Shown here piece after piece: positions 37,648-47,746 of a stretch of 64,000 bases of DNA. The position numbers and the translations under genes were made by a program. The notes under the pieces are model-generated. The model saw nothing but the letters and a program-made list of their open reading frames with translations. It ran no database searches and had not been told where the DNA came from. How positions within the stretch are numbered: the first letter of the stretch is position 1; every line of letters begins with the position of its first letter. The stretch is from Enterococcus termitis (GTDB lineage Bacteria > Bacillota > Bacilli > Lactobacillales > Enterococcaceae): assembly GCF_001730305.1 (NCBI RefSeq), contig NZ_MIJY01000001.1, positions 186,001 to 250,000 of the forward strand. Reading direction: 5' to 3'.

Positions 37648-39045
37648 ATGAAAAAAGAATTAAGTGTAAAAGAAGCAGTAACGGTATTTTTATCATTATT
37701 ATTGATTATCAGTATTTGTGTAATCGGTATGGGAATGAGTCCAATTTTCCCTGTATTGTGTGCGTTAGGTTTATTGATTGGTTGGAGCAAATGGCGTAAA
37801 GCCTCTTGGGATGAGATTCATGAAGGGATCATAGACGGTGTGAAAACAGGGATCATTCCGATGGTTATTTTTATTTTAATCGGTGCCTTGATTGCAGTCT
37901 GGATCGCAAGTGGCGTGATTCCAACAATGATGTATGCAGGCTTTTCAGTTATTAATACAAGTATCTTTTTACCTTCTGCTTTTGTCAGCTGTGCTCTTGT
38001 AGGAATCTCTATCGGTAGTGCATTTACTACCGTTTCAACGATTGGTTTAGCCTTGATGGGCATGGGGATTTCTATGGGATTTAACGCTGCAATACTAGCA
38101 GGAGCGATTATTTCAGGAGCTGTTTTTGGTGACAAGATGTCTCCTCTGTCAGATACGACAAATTTAGCTTCGGCTGTTGCTGGGGCGGATCTGTTCAAGC
38201 ATATTCGAAATATGATGTGGACTACAGTTCCCGCTTTTGTCATTTCTTTTATCCTTTATGCAGTTATCGGTCTTCAAACACAAATCAGTCAAACGACTTT
38301 AGAAACTGAACAGTTTTTAAGCGTATTAAAGGCAAATTTTTCTATTAGCTGGTGGGCGCTTCTCCCGATTTTACTGCTTGTTTTTTGTTCGATCAAACGT
38401 ATTCCAGCAGTAGCTTCGTTGTTATTGACTATTTTAGTGTCGAGTGTGATGTATCTTGTCCAGCAGCAAACGCTCAACTTGAAGCAGTTGAGCGGGATCA
38501 TAGAAAATGGTTTTGTCTCTGAAACAGGCATGGAACAAATCGATGCATTGTTGACGAGAGGCGGAATTCAAAGCATGATGTGGTCAGTTTCCCTAATTTT
38601 ATTAACATTGTCGTTAGGTGGTTTATTGATGAAGATGGAGGTGATCACCGTCTTGATGACGCCTCTTGCACATAAATTAAAATCGACTGGCAGTTTAGTT
38701 GCCGCAACAGTTTTAAGTGGAGCGTTAGCGAATTTGATGATCGGTGAGCAATATTTATCGATCATTCTTCCTGGGCGTGCCTTTAAGGATAGTTATGATA
38801 CTGCTCATCTAAAGCCGGAAGTTCTATCTAGAGCTTTAGAAGATTCAGGTACGGTTTTAAATTCTTTGATTCCATGGGGCGTCAGTGGTGTATTTATGGC
38901 TTCCACGTTGCAAGTATCTACATTACAGTATGCACCGTTCAGCTTTTTTATCTTATTATGTCCGTTACTTTCAATTCTTTCGGGAATGACTGGAATCGGG
39001 ATTCAAAAACAGTTGCCACAGGAAAATGAAGGAAAAAAACATTAA
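37648..39045 (+). CDS. NhaC-family Na+/H+ antiporter
   Basis: 465 aa from the ATG at 37648 (GATTGAGG upstream); a TTG at 37636 overlaps that site. About eleven hydrophobic segments. The segment GDKMSPLSDTTNLASAVAGADLF is typical of the NhaC/MleN/YqkI group, which exchange cations for H+ or couple to organic acids. Membrane protein; exact substrate not determinable. Stand-alone gene. Confidence 0.85.
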   Translation: MKKELSVKEAVTVFLSLLLIISICVIGMGMSPIFPVLCALGLLIGWSKWRKASWDEIHEGIIDGVKTGIIPMVIFILIGALIAVWIASGVIPTMMYAGFSVINTSIFLPSAFVSCALVGISIGSAFTTVSTIGLALMGMGISMGFNAAILAGAIISGAVFGDKMSPLSDTTNLASAVAGADLFKHIRNMMWTTVPAFVISFILYAVIGLQTQISQTTLETEQFLSVLKANFSISWWALLPILLLVFCSIKRIPAVASLLLTILVSSVMYLVQQQTLNLKQLSGIIENGFVSETGMEQIDALLTRGGIQSMMWSVSLILLTLSLGGLLMKMEVITVLMTPLAHKLKSTGSLVAATVLSGALANLMIGEQYLSIILPGRAFKDSYDTAHLKPEVLSRALEDSGTVLNSLIPWGVSGVFMASTLQVSTLQYAPFSFFILLCPLLSILSGMTGIGIQKQLPQENEGKKH

Positions 39046-39128
39046 AATTGTAAGAGAAACAATGGGGGTACTTTTGTTCGGCTCACTTTTTAGGTATAAT
39101 GGATACTGATTGAAAAGAGGGATGTTAC

Positions 39129-41504
39129 ATGGCACAAAAAAGAAAACGTGCAAAAAAGAAAAAGACAAAAAAACAGCAACAGCAGCAAGAACATCTGAAT
39201 TTCATTTTCCTTGGTATCTTTTTTATCTTTTTTGGATTATTCGGCCTATTGAAGCTAGGTTTTTTAGGCACCTTGATTGCTAATGGACTACGCGTTGCTA
39301 TTGGGAATACGTTTCCTGCAGCAGCCATTTTATTGATGCTTTATGGGTTATCTTTGGTAATTTTCGGGAAAGAGTTCCCTATTAAAAAAACGCGGCCAAT
39401 TATTGGCGGTGTAGTTATCTATTTGGGCATTCTATTATTTTTACATGCCTATCTGTTTCGTAACGTTGGTACGCAAACACCAGATATTTTGGGGACAACC
39501 TGGGACTTTTTGAGAATCGATTTAAAAGCAAGTACAGTTGCCCAAAATGTTGGCGGCGGTATGATCGGTGCGGCTTTATACAGTATGACGTATTTCTTGA
39601 TTGCTCAGTTTGGCAGCTATCTAGTTGCTACACTGTTGATAGTGTTTGGTGTGTTTCTGGTGAGTATGCTGGAGCTTCAACAAGTCATGAATGGCTTGCA
39701 GACGGTTCGGGAAAAATTAGGTCATTTAACTGCTAAAAGTGAAGAACGTCAGTCAGAAAAAGAAGCGAAGCGTGCTGAAAAACAAGCAGCTAAACAAGCA
39801 AAAATTGAAAAAATGGCGCAGGAACGATTAAAAAATGATGTTCGTGAACTGACACCTGGCGAAAAGCTTGCTCAAGAGGCATGGGAGCAAGAAGAAAAGG
39901 ATGCACAAGAACCAGAACAACTAACATTAGTTCCAATCGACAGCTTTCAAAGTCAGGCTGAAATACAGCCAGTAAAAATGCAGCCTGCTGCCCAAGCTGA
40001 ACCAGAAGCAGATGAAGGGGGCGACTTGGATTTTGAGATTTCAGAAGAAGCGGAAGATCGAGATTACGAGCTGCCGCCGTCAACCTTACTGGATTCGATT
40101 CCTTCTGCTGATCAAAGCGGCGAATACCAAAAAATAGAAAAGAATATTGGCGTGCTGGAACAAACATTCAAAAGCTTTGGAGTAGACGCTAAAGTAGTCA
40201 AAGCTAGCTTAGGACCGGCTGTAACAAAATTTGAGATTCAGCCTGCCGTAGGTGTGAAGGTTAGTAAGGTCGTTAGTTTGACAGACGATATCGCTTTGGC
40301 TTTAGCCGCTAAAGATGTGCGGATGGAAGCGCCGATTCCCGGCAAGTCATTGATTGGGATCGAAGTGCCGAATAGCACAGTTAGTACAGTGTCATTTAGA
40401 GATATTATTGAAGCACAGCCAAGTCATCCAGATAAGCTTTTAGAAGTTCCGCTTGGAAGAGACATTTCGGGAATGGTTCAATCTGCTGATTTAGCGAAAA
40501 TGCCGCATTTACTGATTGCCGGATCGACTGGGAGCGGTAAATCGGTTGCGATCAATGGAATCATTTCGAGTATTTTGATGCGGGCGAAACCGCACGAAGT
40601 CAAATTGATGATGATCGATCCAAAGATGGTTGAGTTGAATGTTTATAACGGAATCCCACATTTATTGACACCAGTTGTGACTAACCCAAGAAAAGCAGCT
40701 CAGGCACTTCAAAAGGTTGTGCAGGAGATGGAGTTCCGGTATGAAAAGTTTGCTGCAACAGGCGTGCGAAATATTTCTGGCTATAATGATTTAGTAATTC
40801 AAAAGAATTTAGAAGATGGTGAAAATCGTCCTATCCTACCATTTATTGTAGTGATTGTTGATGAGTTGGCGGATTTGATGATGGTTGCTAGTAATGAGGT
40901 AGAAGATGCGATCATTCGTTTAGCTCAGATGGCTCGGGCTGCTGGGATTCATATGATTTTAGCCACACAACGTCCAAGTGTGGACGTTATCACTGGGATC
41001 ATTAAAGCAAACGTTCCTTCAAGAATGGCATTTGCTGTTTCCAGCGGAACAGACTCACGTACAATCATTGATAGTAACGGAGCTGAAAAGCTGTTGGGAC
41101 GGGGAGACATGCTGTTTCTACCGATGGGTGAGAATAAACCGATCCGGGTACAGGGCGCTTTCATATCTGATCAGGAAGTGGAGCGGATCGTCGCTTTTGT
41201 TACTGAACAGCAAGAAGCTGAATATCAGGAGAGCATGATGCCTACAGAAGAGACAACGAGCGGCAGCAGCGAAGCATCGCAAGATGAATTATATGAAGAA
41301 GCAAAAGCATTAGTTGTAGAGATGCAGACAGCAAGTATTTCACTTCTACAAAGACGTTTCAGAATCGGTTATAACCGCGCAGCACGTTTAGTAGATGAAT
41401 TAGAAGAGCATGGGGTGATCGGTCCTTCGGAAGGTAGTAAACCAAGAAAAGTATTTCTTGAACCAATCCCCGAAGATGGACCGACAGATCATGAGTTAGA
41501 ATAA
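39129..41504 (+). CDS. ftsK: DNA translocase FtsK/SpoIIIE
   Basis: 791 aa. Lys/Gln-rich start, four membrane segments (about residues 25-180), a charged coiled linker rich in Glu/Ala/Gln (about 195-320), then the motor: Walker [11 protein letters not shown], Walker [13 protein letters not shown], and [17 protein letters not shown]. The C-terminal winged helix (gamma domain: [24 protein letters not shown]) recognises DNA orientation sequences. It pumps chromosomal DNA through the division septum. Ribosome binding site AAAGAGGGATG; ordinary length for the family. Confidence 0.95.
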   Translation: MAQKRKRAKKKKTKKQQQQQEHLNFIFLGIFFIFFGLFGLLKLGFLGTLIANGLRVAIGNTFPAAAILLMLYGLSLVIFGKEFPIKKTRPIIGGVVIYLGILLFLHAYLFRNVGTQTPDILGTTWDFLRIDLKASTVAQNVGGGMIGAALYSMTYFLIAQFGSYLVATLLIVFGVFLVSMLELQQVMNGLQTVREKLGHLTAKSEERQSEKEAKRAEKQAAKQAKIEKMAQERLKNDVRELTPGEKLAQEAWEQEEKDAQEPEQLTLVPIDSFQSQAEIQPVKMQPAAQAEPEADEGGDLDFEISEEAEDRDYELPPSTLLDSIPSADQSGEYQKIEKNIGVLEQTFKSFGVDAKVVKASLGPAVTKFEIQPAVGVKVSKVVSLTDDIALALAAKDVRMEAPIPGKSLIGIEVPNSTVSTVSFRDIIEAQPSHPDKLLEVPLGRDISGMVQSADLAKMPHLLIAGSTGSGKSVAINGIISSILMRAKPHEVKLMMIDPKMVELNVYNGIPHLLTPVVTNPRKAAQALQKVVQEMEFRYEKFAATGVRNISGYNDLVIQKNLEDGENRPILPFIVVIVDELADLMMVASNEVEDAIIRLAQMARAAGIHMILATQRPSVDVITGIIKANVPSRMAFAVSSGTDSRTIIDSNGAEKLLGRGDMLFLPMGENKPIRVQGAFISDQEVERIVAFVTEQQEAEYQESMMPTEETTSGSSEASQDELYEEAKALVVEMQTASISLLQRRFRIGYNRAARLVDELEEHGVIGPSEGSKPRKVFLEPIPEDGPTDHELE

Positions 41505-41535
41505 CAACGCTGTTTGTTTAGTTTAAAAAGTGGAT

Positions 41536-41668
41536 CGAGACAAAAGCGTTTCGCTCCGAAAAATAGCAAGAAATGCATGGAAATTGTTGTTCAAATTTTC
41601 GTGCATTTTTTGTTGTTTCTACGGATTCAGATCTCAAAACAAAACGGAGTTTAGCGTTGTTCCAGAGT
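41536..41668. repeat. Diverged copy of the dispersed intergenic repeat
   Basis: CGAGACAAAAGCGTTTCGCTCC (41536-41557, quoted in part) matches the GAGACAAAAGCGTTTAGCTCC end of the family, and AAAACAAAACGGAGTTTAGCG near 41640 matches the AAACAAAAC hairpin end. A GAAATGCATGGAAATTG...TTCGTGCATTTTTT hairpin lies between. A 69-codon open frame across it is an artefact of the repeat. Confidence 0.6.
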
Positions 41669-41868
41669 ATTTTTCTTATTTATCTGTCTATTTTCAATTA
41701 AATGAGTTTCATGTAGCAACGGTCTTTGGTATAATGTAAGAAATAATGATTATTTATTCGTCAAAAGTTGAATAAAATAGTGAATAAGATTAAAATGAGG
41801 ATAATCTTAATTAGAGGACAACAATCAATCGTGACAATAAACTTAATAAGAAAATAAGGATGGATGAT

Positions 41869-42570
41869 ATGAGAAGAAAAAGCGTACTATATTTAGAAGT
41901 CGCAGAAAAAATCAAAGCGAATATTATGAATGGCACTTATCCAGTGGGATCATTCTTACCAACAGAAACAGAACTTGAACAGTTATTCGATGTAAGTAAG
42001 ATCACTGTGCGACGTGCGATTGAACTTCTTTCTTCTGAAGAACTAGTAGAAAAAAAGAGTGGTAAAGGAACAACTGTACTAAGCAACCGTCCTTACAACA
42101 AATTATCGAAAGCGGGTACATTTACCGAATATCTAAATGATTCTGGTCAAAAAGTAGCAAAGAAGATTTTGAATTTAGAAAAAGTAACTCTCTCAACAGA
42201 TTCGCCTGTATATGAACACATGGGCGAACATGTCATGAAGTTTTCTCGTTTATACACCTTAGATGAACAGCCTTATATCTATTTCAATTACTATTTACCA
42301 AGTAGTTTGGTAGATGTTCCAATGGAAGATTTTGAAAATGAATCCTTATATCGCTTAATGGATCAACATGGCATCGAGATTTTAAAGTTTGAAGATAGCT
42401 TTCAAACGGTAGCGTTGACTCCAGAAGAGCAACAGATTCTAGCAACAACTGAAAAAAATGGCTTAAAACGGGTTAGAAAATCCGTGAACCCAGCGGGAAA
42501 AGTCGTTGAATTTTCAGAAGCGGTTTATAACACAGCGCTTCATCCTTATGTGATTGAATATGAAGCTTAA
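41869..42570 (+). CDS. GntR-family (HutC/UTRA type) transcriptional regulator
   Basis: 233 aa from the ATG at 41869, eight bases after AAGGA; an ATG nine bases earlier overlaps that site. N-terminal winged helix (VAEKIKANIMNGTYPVGSFLPTE; LFDVSKITVRRAIELLSSE) and C-terminal UTRA ligand domain (about residues 80-230) that usually binds a sugar phosphate or similar metabolite. No sugar operon lies next to it; the downstream ABC pair is separated by a terminator. Target genes unknown. Confidence 0.87.
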   Translation: MRRKSVLYLEVAEKIKANIMNGTYPVGSFLPTETELEQLFDVSKITVRRAIELLSSEELVEKKSGKGTTVLSNRPYNKLSKAGTFTEYLNDSGQKVAKKILNLEKVTLSTDSPVYEHMGEHVMKFSRLYTLDEQPYIYFNYYLPSSLVDVPMEDFENESLYRLMDQHGIEILKFEDSFQTVALTPEEQQILATTEKNGLKRVRKSVNPAGKVVEFSEAVYNTALHPYVIEYEA

Positions 42571-42571
42571 G

Positions 42572-42618
42572 TAAATAACAGATTGCTTACAAAAGTGTAA
42601 GTGATCTGTTATTTTTTT
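42572..42618 (+). terminator. Terminator after the GntR gene
   Basis: Arms AAATAACAGAT-GCTTACA and complement (one mismatch) around AAAG, followed by a T run. Confidence 0.82.
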
Positions 42619-42678
42619 CTATGGTGCGTTAGTCATAAATGGCATAAACTAGCAAAGTATAGAAAAGGAGCGATAAAC

Positions 42679-43428
42679 ATGTTACAAGTAGAAAATTTAT
42701 CAAAGACATATGGAGACGAAATTAAATATGAAGCCTTAAAAAAATTGAATTTAACTGTGAATGATAGTGAATTTATTGGGATCATGGGACCTTCTGGTAG
42801 CGGGAAAAGTACTTTTTTGAATTTGCTTGCAACGATCGATCAGCCGACAGATGGGCATATTTTATTAAATGGTCGAGATCCAAACCAACTGAATCAAGAA
42901 GAAATTGCCAAATTTAGACGTAGAGAGTTAGGCTTTGTCTTCCAAAGTTTTAATTTGATGCCGACATTAACGGTTGAGGAAAATATCGTATTGCCGTTAA
43001 CTTTAGATGGAGAAAAAATTTCTGTGATGAAGCACCAATTGAATCGTTTATCAGAACGTTTAGGGATCACAGACTTATTAAAGAAAAGAATAGCTGAAAT
43101 TTCAGGTGGACAAGCGCAGCGTGTTGCAGTAGCACGGGCGATGATCCATCAACCCCAGCTTTTATTGGCGGATGAACCAACTGGAAACTTAGATACGAAA
43201 TCTTCAAAAGATGTGATGAGACTATTGCAGCAGCTGAATGAAAACGAAAAAGCGACCATTTTAATGGTTACACATGATCCTTTAGCGGCTAGTTATTGTA
43301 AACGTATCGTATTTATCAAGGACGGACAATTAGTCGATGAAATCCGAAATAACGGTAATCAAAAGATATTTTATGATGAGGTCATGATGAAATTAGCTGA
43401 GATTGAAGGTGCCAATAGTGAATTTTAA
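42679..43428 (+). CDS. ABC transporter ATPase, second Bce/MacB-type pair
   Basis: 249 aa from the ATG at 42679 (AAAAGGAGCG upstream). Walker A GPSGSGKST, VFQSFNLMP Q loop, signature EISGGQAQRVAVARA, Walker B LLLADEPTGNLD, switch His MVTHDPLA. It partners the overlapping permease gene. No two-component genes are adjacent, unlike the 17-22 kb module. Export or signalling of a cell-envelope compound is likely; substrate unknown. Confidence 0.9.
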   Translation: MLQVENLSKTYGDEIKYEALKKLNLTVNDSEFIGIMGPSGSGKSTFLNLLATIDQPTDGHILLNGRDPNQLNQEEIAKFRRRELGFVFQSFNLMPTLTVEENIVLPLTLDGEKISVMKHQLNRLSERLGITDLLKKRIAEISGGQAQRVAVARAMIHQPQLLLADEPTGNLDTKSSKDVMRLLQQLNENEKATILMVTHDPLAASYCKRIVFIKDGQLVDEIRNNGNQKIFYDEVMMKLAEIEGANSEF

Positions 43429-45241
43429 TCAATTTGTTATTCGTAATACGGTTAGAAATAAGCACTTATATATGGCTTATTTCTTAAGTACTCTTTTTTC
43501 AGTCATGGTTTTCTTTACCTTTACAGTGTTTGCTTTTCATCCTTCACTATCTGATGGTTTAAATAGGCAGACGAGAACAGGAATGTTAGCTGCTGCGATC
43601 ATCATTTATGGCTTTGCCTTCTTTTTTGTCTTATATTCGATGGATGTTTTCATTCAATCTAGAAAAAAAGAATTTGGTTTATTGATGATTCAGGGAATGA
43701 GTCCCAAGCAATTGAAAAAGATGATTTTTATTGAAAATCTAGTCATCGGCTTTTTTGCCACGATTATTGGAAGTATTGCAGGAATCGGTTTTTCACAAGT
43801 GATATTATGGTTGAGTAAACAACTGATGCATGTTAATTTTGGTTTTTATTTTCCTATTCAAGCATTAGGATTGACGCTGATTTCCTTTAGTATTTTGTTT
43901 TTAGCCATCTCATTTTTCATTCAATTTCGTTTACCTAAATTAAGGTTACAGGAATTATTAAAAGCTGGCGATCTGGGGAAAGGAACAATCAAAAATTCTC
44001 GCTGGAAAGCATTTTTAGCAATTTTATTGATTGGGATTGGCTATGCAGTTGCGCTGATCGTCAAAGGGATGCTCGTACCAGTAGTGATGATACCGGTTAT
44101 TTTCTTAGTTGTTGTGGGAACGCGTTTTTTATTCAATCAGTTAAGTGTGTCGATCATTGAAAGATTGAAAAAGAAACAGTCGATTTTTTGGAAGAAAACG
44201 AATATGGTTGTTTTTTCTGATTTAGCGTTCCGAATGAAAGATAATGCGCGCTCGTTTTTCTTAGTATCCATTATTTCGACCGTAGCATTTGCGGCAATCG
44301 GCACTTTATATGGTTTTCAAAATATGCTTTTAAACGCTATGAATCAGCAGCCCTATGAATTTCAAATAACAGGGACAGCAGAAGAGACTGCTCCAATAAG
44401 TCAACGTTTTTCACAGCTTTTATCAGAGAAAGGAATCAATGTAGACGAAGGTGAATTAACTGAGTTTACAAATGCTGACAATGTTAATTTGATCAAAGAA
44501 GCTGATTATAATCGCTTGGCAAAAATAATAAATAAGCCCGCAATCAAAACAGCAGGAAAAGCAGTTCAATTATTGCCGATAAGTACAATGGGCGCAGAAA
44601 ATGTCACAGTTGACGACGTACATTTATCAGACGGCTCAACGTTGGCTGTAGTGGATCAAGAAAAAACAGCGGTCGTTCCTGTTTTTGGAACAAAGGTCGT
44701 AGTACCAGATGACACAAATCTACAGACGATGGAGAATGTAATTACGACTGTTTGGCAGCCCAAAGGAATGAGCTATGATGAATTAGTTTCACTTGGAAAA
44801 TTTCAAGAGAAGAACATGCCTTTCATGGCTAAAAGTTACTCTAAACAAATGATGACTGATGAATATGCACCTGTTTTATTCGTTGGAATCTTTATCGGAA
44901 TTGTTTTCTTTGTTTCAGCTGGAAGCTTCCTTTATTTCAGATTATATAGTGATATGGATGTCGACGTAGAAAAATTCAAAATGATCTATAAGATGGGCTT
45001 GGCAAAAAAAGAACTGAAGAAAATGATTTATCAGCAAGTCGGTATTCTCTTTTTTACTCCGATCATTATTTCTGTGATACATGGTGCCGTTGCATTAACA
45101 GCGATGTATCATATGTTTGATCAAGGCATGCAGATAGCAGGTTGGCAGGTTTTAGGTGTGTTTATCTTGATTCAAATGATTTATTATTTGATTGCACGAA
45201 TCTTCTATTTTAAAAAAGTGTATCATTTAGTTCAAGCATAA
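43418..45241 (+). CDS. ABC transporter permease, FtsX/BceB-like
   Basis: 607 aa from a GTG at 43418 that overlaps the ATPase end by 11 bp and has GAAGGTG upstream; the frame also opens at a TTG at 43403. Ten hydrophobic segments with an extracellular domain between about residues 300 and 485, shorter than in the first BceB-like protein. Second half of a peptide-resistance type transporter without its own sensor; such orphan pairs can be served by another BceRS-like system (known in other Firmicutes, inferred here). Confidence 0.85.
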   Translation: MNFNQFVIRNTVRNKHLYMAYFLSTLFSVMVFFTFTVFAFHPSLSDGLNRQTRTGMLAAAIIIYGFAFFFVLYSMDVFIQSRKKEFGLLMIQGMSPKQLKKMIFIENLVIGFFATIIGSIAGIGFSQVILWLSKQLMHVNFGFYFPIQALGLTLISFSILFLAISFFIQFRLPKLRLQELLKAGDLGKGTIKNSRWKAFLAILLIGIGYAVALIVKGMLVPVVMIPVIFLVVVGTRFLFNQLSVSIIERLKKKQSIFWKKTNMVVFSDLAFRMKDNARSFFLVSIISTVAFAAIGTLYGFQNMLLNAMNQQPYEFQITGTAEETAPISQRFSQLLSEKGINVDEGELTEFTNADNVNLIKEADYNRLAKIINKPAIKTAGKAVQLLPISTMGAENVTVDDVHLSDGSTLAVVDQEKTAVVPVFGTKVVVPDDTNLQTMENVITTVWQPKGMSYDELVSLGKFQEKNMPFMAKSYSKQMMTDEYAPVLFVGIFIGIVFFVSAGSFLYFRLYSDMDVDVEKFKMIYKMGLAKKELKKMIYQQVGILFFTPIIISVIHGAVALTAMYHMFDQGMQIAGWQVLGVFILIQMIYYLIARIFYFKKVYHLVQA

Positions 45242-45249
45242 AAAACATA

Positions 45250-45356
45250 GAGAGCAAAACAAAACTGATTCTTCGTTTTGTTTTGCTCTCTAAAACGTAA
45301 AAAACGCTGGCCAAAAGGCAGGTTCTTCGGCAATTGGAGAAAAATCGACTTTTGGC
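45250..45356. repeat. Dispersed intergenic repeat copy
   Basis: Perfect 16-bp arms GAGAGCAAAACAAAAC (45250-45265) and complement (45275-45290), then TAAAACGTAAAAAACGCTGG, then a second hairpin GCCAAAAG (45310-45317)/CTTTTGGC (45349-45356). Same layout as the copy at 1315-1455. Confidence 0.78.
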
Positions 45357-45464
45357 TCATTCTCTTTTATTTATCCGCTCTTCCTTTCAGTCGCTTATAG
45401 ACAAATCTCGGACAATAAGTTATAGTATGAAGCGAATGTTTAGAAGAAATGAGGCAGAAAATCA

Positions 45465-46535
45465 ATGGAAAAAGCATCCATTTACGGTTTAACAAAAGAG
45501 GAACTGATTGCATGGTTCATTGAACATGGCGAGAAAAAGTTCCGAGCAACCCAAGTATGGGAATGGCTATATATCAAACGAGTGACGACGTTTAAAGAAA
45601 TGACGAATTTATCAAAAGATATGATCAGCTTATTAGAAGAAAGTTTTATCATCAATCCTTTACGCCAGGTGATTATCCAAGAAGCAAAAGATGGCACAGT
45701 GAAATATTTATTTGAATTGCCTGATAAAAATATGATTGAAACAGTGCTGATGCGCCAAGAATATGGTCTATCTGTCTGTGTGACAACACAAGTCGGCTGT
45801 AATATTGGTTGTACGTTTTGCGCAAGCGGCCTATTAAAGAAACAACGTGATTTAACAGCAGGAGAAATCGTAGCCCAAATCATGCTGGTACAGCATTACT
45901 TTGATCAACGCGGACAAGATGAACGTGTAAGTCATGTAGTCGTTATGGGAATTGGTGAGCCATTTGATAATTACAATAATTTAATGAACTTCTTACATAC
46001 GATCAATGATGCCAAAGGATTAGCAATCGGTGCACGTCATATCACAGTTTCTACAAGTGGGTTAGTGCCGAAAATCAAAGAATTTGCAGATAATGGGTTA
46101 CAAGTGAACTTAGCTATTTCCTTACATGCGCCAAACAATGATGTTCGGACATCGATCATGAGGATCAACCGCAGTTTCCCTATTGAAAAATTAATGGGCG
46201 CTGTTGATGAATATATTGAAAAAACCAATCGTCGCATCACTTTTGAATATATTATGCTGAATCATGTAAATGATCGCCCTGAACATGCACAGCAGTTAGC
46301 TGATTTATTAAAAGATAAAAAGAAACTGACCTATGTAAACTTGATTCCTTATAATCCAGTTAGCGAACACGATCAATACAGCAGAAGTGACAAAGCTGAC
46401 GTCCTAAAATTCTACGATATCCTCAAGAAAAACGGCATCAACTGTGTCATCCGAAAAGAACACGGCACGGATATTGACGCAGCGTGTGGACAATTAAGAA
46501 GTAAACAAATAAGAAAAGCTGAGAAAAGCGTTTAG
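45465..46535 (+). CDS. rlmN: 23S rRNA (adenine-2503-C2) methyltransferase, dual-specificity
   Basis: 356 aa radical SAM enzyme that methylates C2 of A2503 in 23S rRNA and A37 in some tRNAs. 4Fe-4S cysteines 112, 116 and 119 in [12 protein letters not shown]; the second catalytic Cys is in [10 protein letters not shown] near residue 344. GIGEPFDNY and the HAPN region are family motifs. The last seven codons and the stop lie inside a 29-bp direct repeat (46511-46539) repeated 120 bp downstream, so the C-terminal RKAEKSV is repeat-derived. Ribosome binding site GAGGCAG is weak. Confidence 0.95.
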   Translation: MEKASIYGLTKEELIAWFIEHGEKKFRATQVWEWLYIKRVTTFKEMTNLSKDMISLLEESFIINPLRQVIIQEAKDGTVKYLFELPDKNMIETVLMRQEYGLSVCVTTQVGCNIGCTFCASGLLKKQRDLTAGEIVAQIMLVQHYFDQRGQDERVSHVVVMGIGEPFDNYNNLMNFLHTINDAKGLAIGARHITVSTSGLVPKIKEFADNGLQVNLAISLHAPNNDVRTSIMRINRSFPIEKLMGAVDEYIEKTNRRITFEYIMLNHVNDRPEHAQQLADLLKDKKKLTYVNLIPYNPVSEHDQYSRSDKADVLKFYDILKKNGINCVIRKEHGTDIDAACGQLRSKQIRKAEKSV

Positions 46536-46659
46536 CTCTGCAGAAAGTTAGGAATTTTGAAATGGAACGGTTTATGTTCCAAGAAAAAATTGTCTACTTT
46601 GCCAGGAGCTGCTTTACTAAGCTAGCCCGAAAGAAAAGCTGAGAAAAGCGTTTAGCTCT
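46511..46659. repeat. 29-bp direct repeats flanking 91 bp at the 3' end of rlmN
   Basis: An identical 29-bp string, beginning AAGAAAAGCTGAGAAAAGCG, lies at 46511-46539 and 46631-46659. Its end GCGTTTAGCTC is the core of the dispersed repeat, and GGAGCTGCTTTAC just before the second copy is the matching other half. The first copy contains the rlmN stop codon. Confidence 0.85.
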
Positions 46660-46675
46660 CCAAAAACATGTTAAT

Positions 46676-46716
46676 AAACCCCATAGTAAAATCAGTCAGA
46701 TTTTACTATGGGGTTT
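46676..46716. terminator. Bidirectional terminator between rlmN and the LysR gene
   Basis: Perfect 18-bp arms AAACCCCATAGTAAAATC and complement around AGTCA, with A and T tracts on either side. Confidence 0.88.
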
Positions 46717-47646
46717 TTATGCTTCTTCGATAATTGTAAAACCATAATCAATAATATGTTCTTTTAAATAATGTAAATATTCTTCAGCCATGGGAGAGAG
46801 CGGTTTTTGTATCGGATGAATCCAACCGAGTTCCATCGTTTCATCTACTTCCAAAGGTAACGCAACAATGTTTTCATCGTTTAATTCTCGACTTAATACA
46901 CCAGAACTGATCGTGTAACCATCAAGACCAATCAAAAAATTGAATAAGGTTGCTCGATCACTGACGCGAATGCTTTTTTTATGGTATAGAGTACTTAAAA
47001 TTTCTTCAGAAAAATGAAACGAATTGACGCGTCCTTGTTCAAAGGAAAGATAAGGGAAATCTTCTAGATCAGCTAAGGTTACAGAACTTTTCCCAACTAA
47101 AGGATTTTTTTTACTCACAAAAACATGCGGTTTAGCAATAAACAACGGATGAAAGGTTAATTGCTTTTCCTTCAACAGCTTACGAATCACCTTTTCATTG
47201 AAGGCATTTAAATACAAAATTCCCAATTCACTATGAAAGGTGCTCACATCTTCAATAATATTGTTGGTCTGTGTTTCGCGAAACGTAAATTCATATTCGT
47301 TTTCTTCATAGGAGCGGATCAACTGGACAAATGCATGGACTGCAAAGGCATAGTGTTGAGCAGAAACTGAAAAAAGTCGACGTCGTTTATCTGTTCCTTT
47401 GTATTTTTCCTCTAGCAGATCCACTTGTTCTAAAATTTGTCTAGCATAAGCCAAAAATTCTGTGCCAGCTGTGGTTAAAATCATGCCTTTTTGTGTTCGC
47501 TGAAAAATTTGAATGCCCATTTCCTGCTCTAGTTCCTTAACAGCATTCGATAAACTAGGCTGTGTGATGAAGAGATGTTTCGCCGCTTCATTGACTGACC
47601 CTAGCTCGACGATTTTTATGATGTAATCTAATTGTTTGATGCGCAT
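46717..47646 (-). CDS. LysR-family transcriptional regulator
   Basis: 309 aa. N-terminal winged helix (MRIKQLDYIIKIVELGSVNEAAKHLFITQPSLSNAVKELE, here only its key parts: QLDYIIKIVE and ITQPSLSNAVKELE) and a C-terminal two-lobed effector domain (from about residue 90). It is transcribed away from rlmN and lies 100 bp after the DeoR gene on the same strand. Its effector and targets cannot be deduced; control of a neighbouring operon is possible. Confidence 0.88.
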   Translation of the reverse strand: MRIKQLDYIIKIVELGSVNEAAKHLFITQPSLSNAVKELEQEMGIQIFQRTQKGMILTTAGTEFLAYARQILEQVDLLEEKYKGTDKRRRLFSVSAQHYAFAVHAFVQLIRSYEENEYEFTFRETQTNNIIEDVSTFHSELGILYLNAFNEKVIRKLLKEKQLTFHPLFIAKPHVFVSKKNPLVGKSSVTLADLEDFPYLSFEQGRVNSFHFSEEILSTLYHKKSIRVSDRATLFNFLIGLDGYTISSGVLSRELNDENIVALPLEVDETMELGWIHPIQKPLSPMAEEYLHYLKEHIIDYGFTIIEEA

Positions 47647-47746
47647 AAATTACCTCCCAAAACGATTTCAGATGCTTTATAACAGTCATGTATTTCTCAC
47701 TCGATTATACCATGGATCATTAGTGATGTTTAGGAGAATGCGAAAG

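Noticed and set aside
41530-41739. Open frame of 69 codons after ftsK
   Set aside because: It runs through a copy of the dispersed intergenic repeat, has no ribosome binding site and no coding composition.
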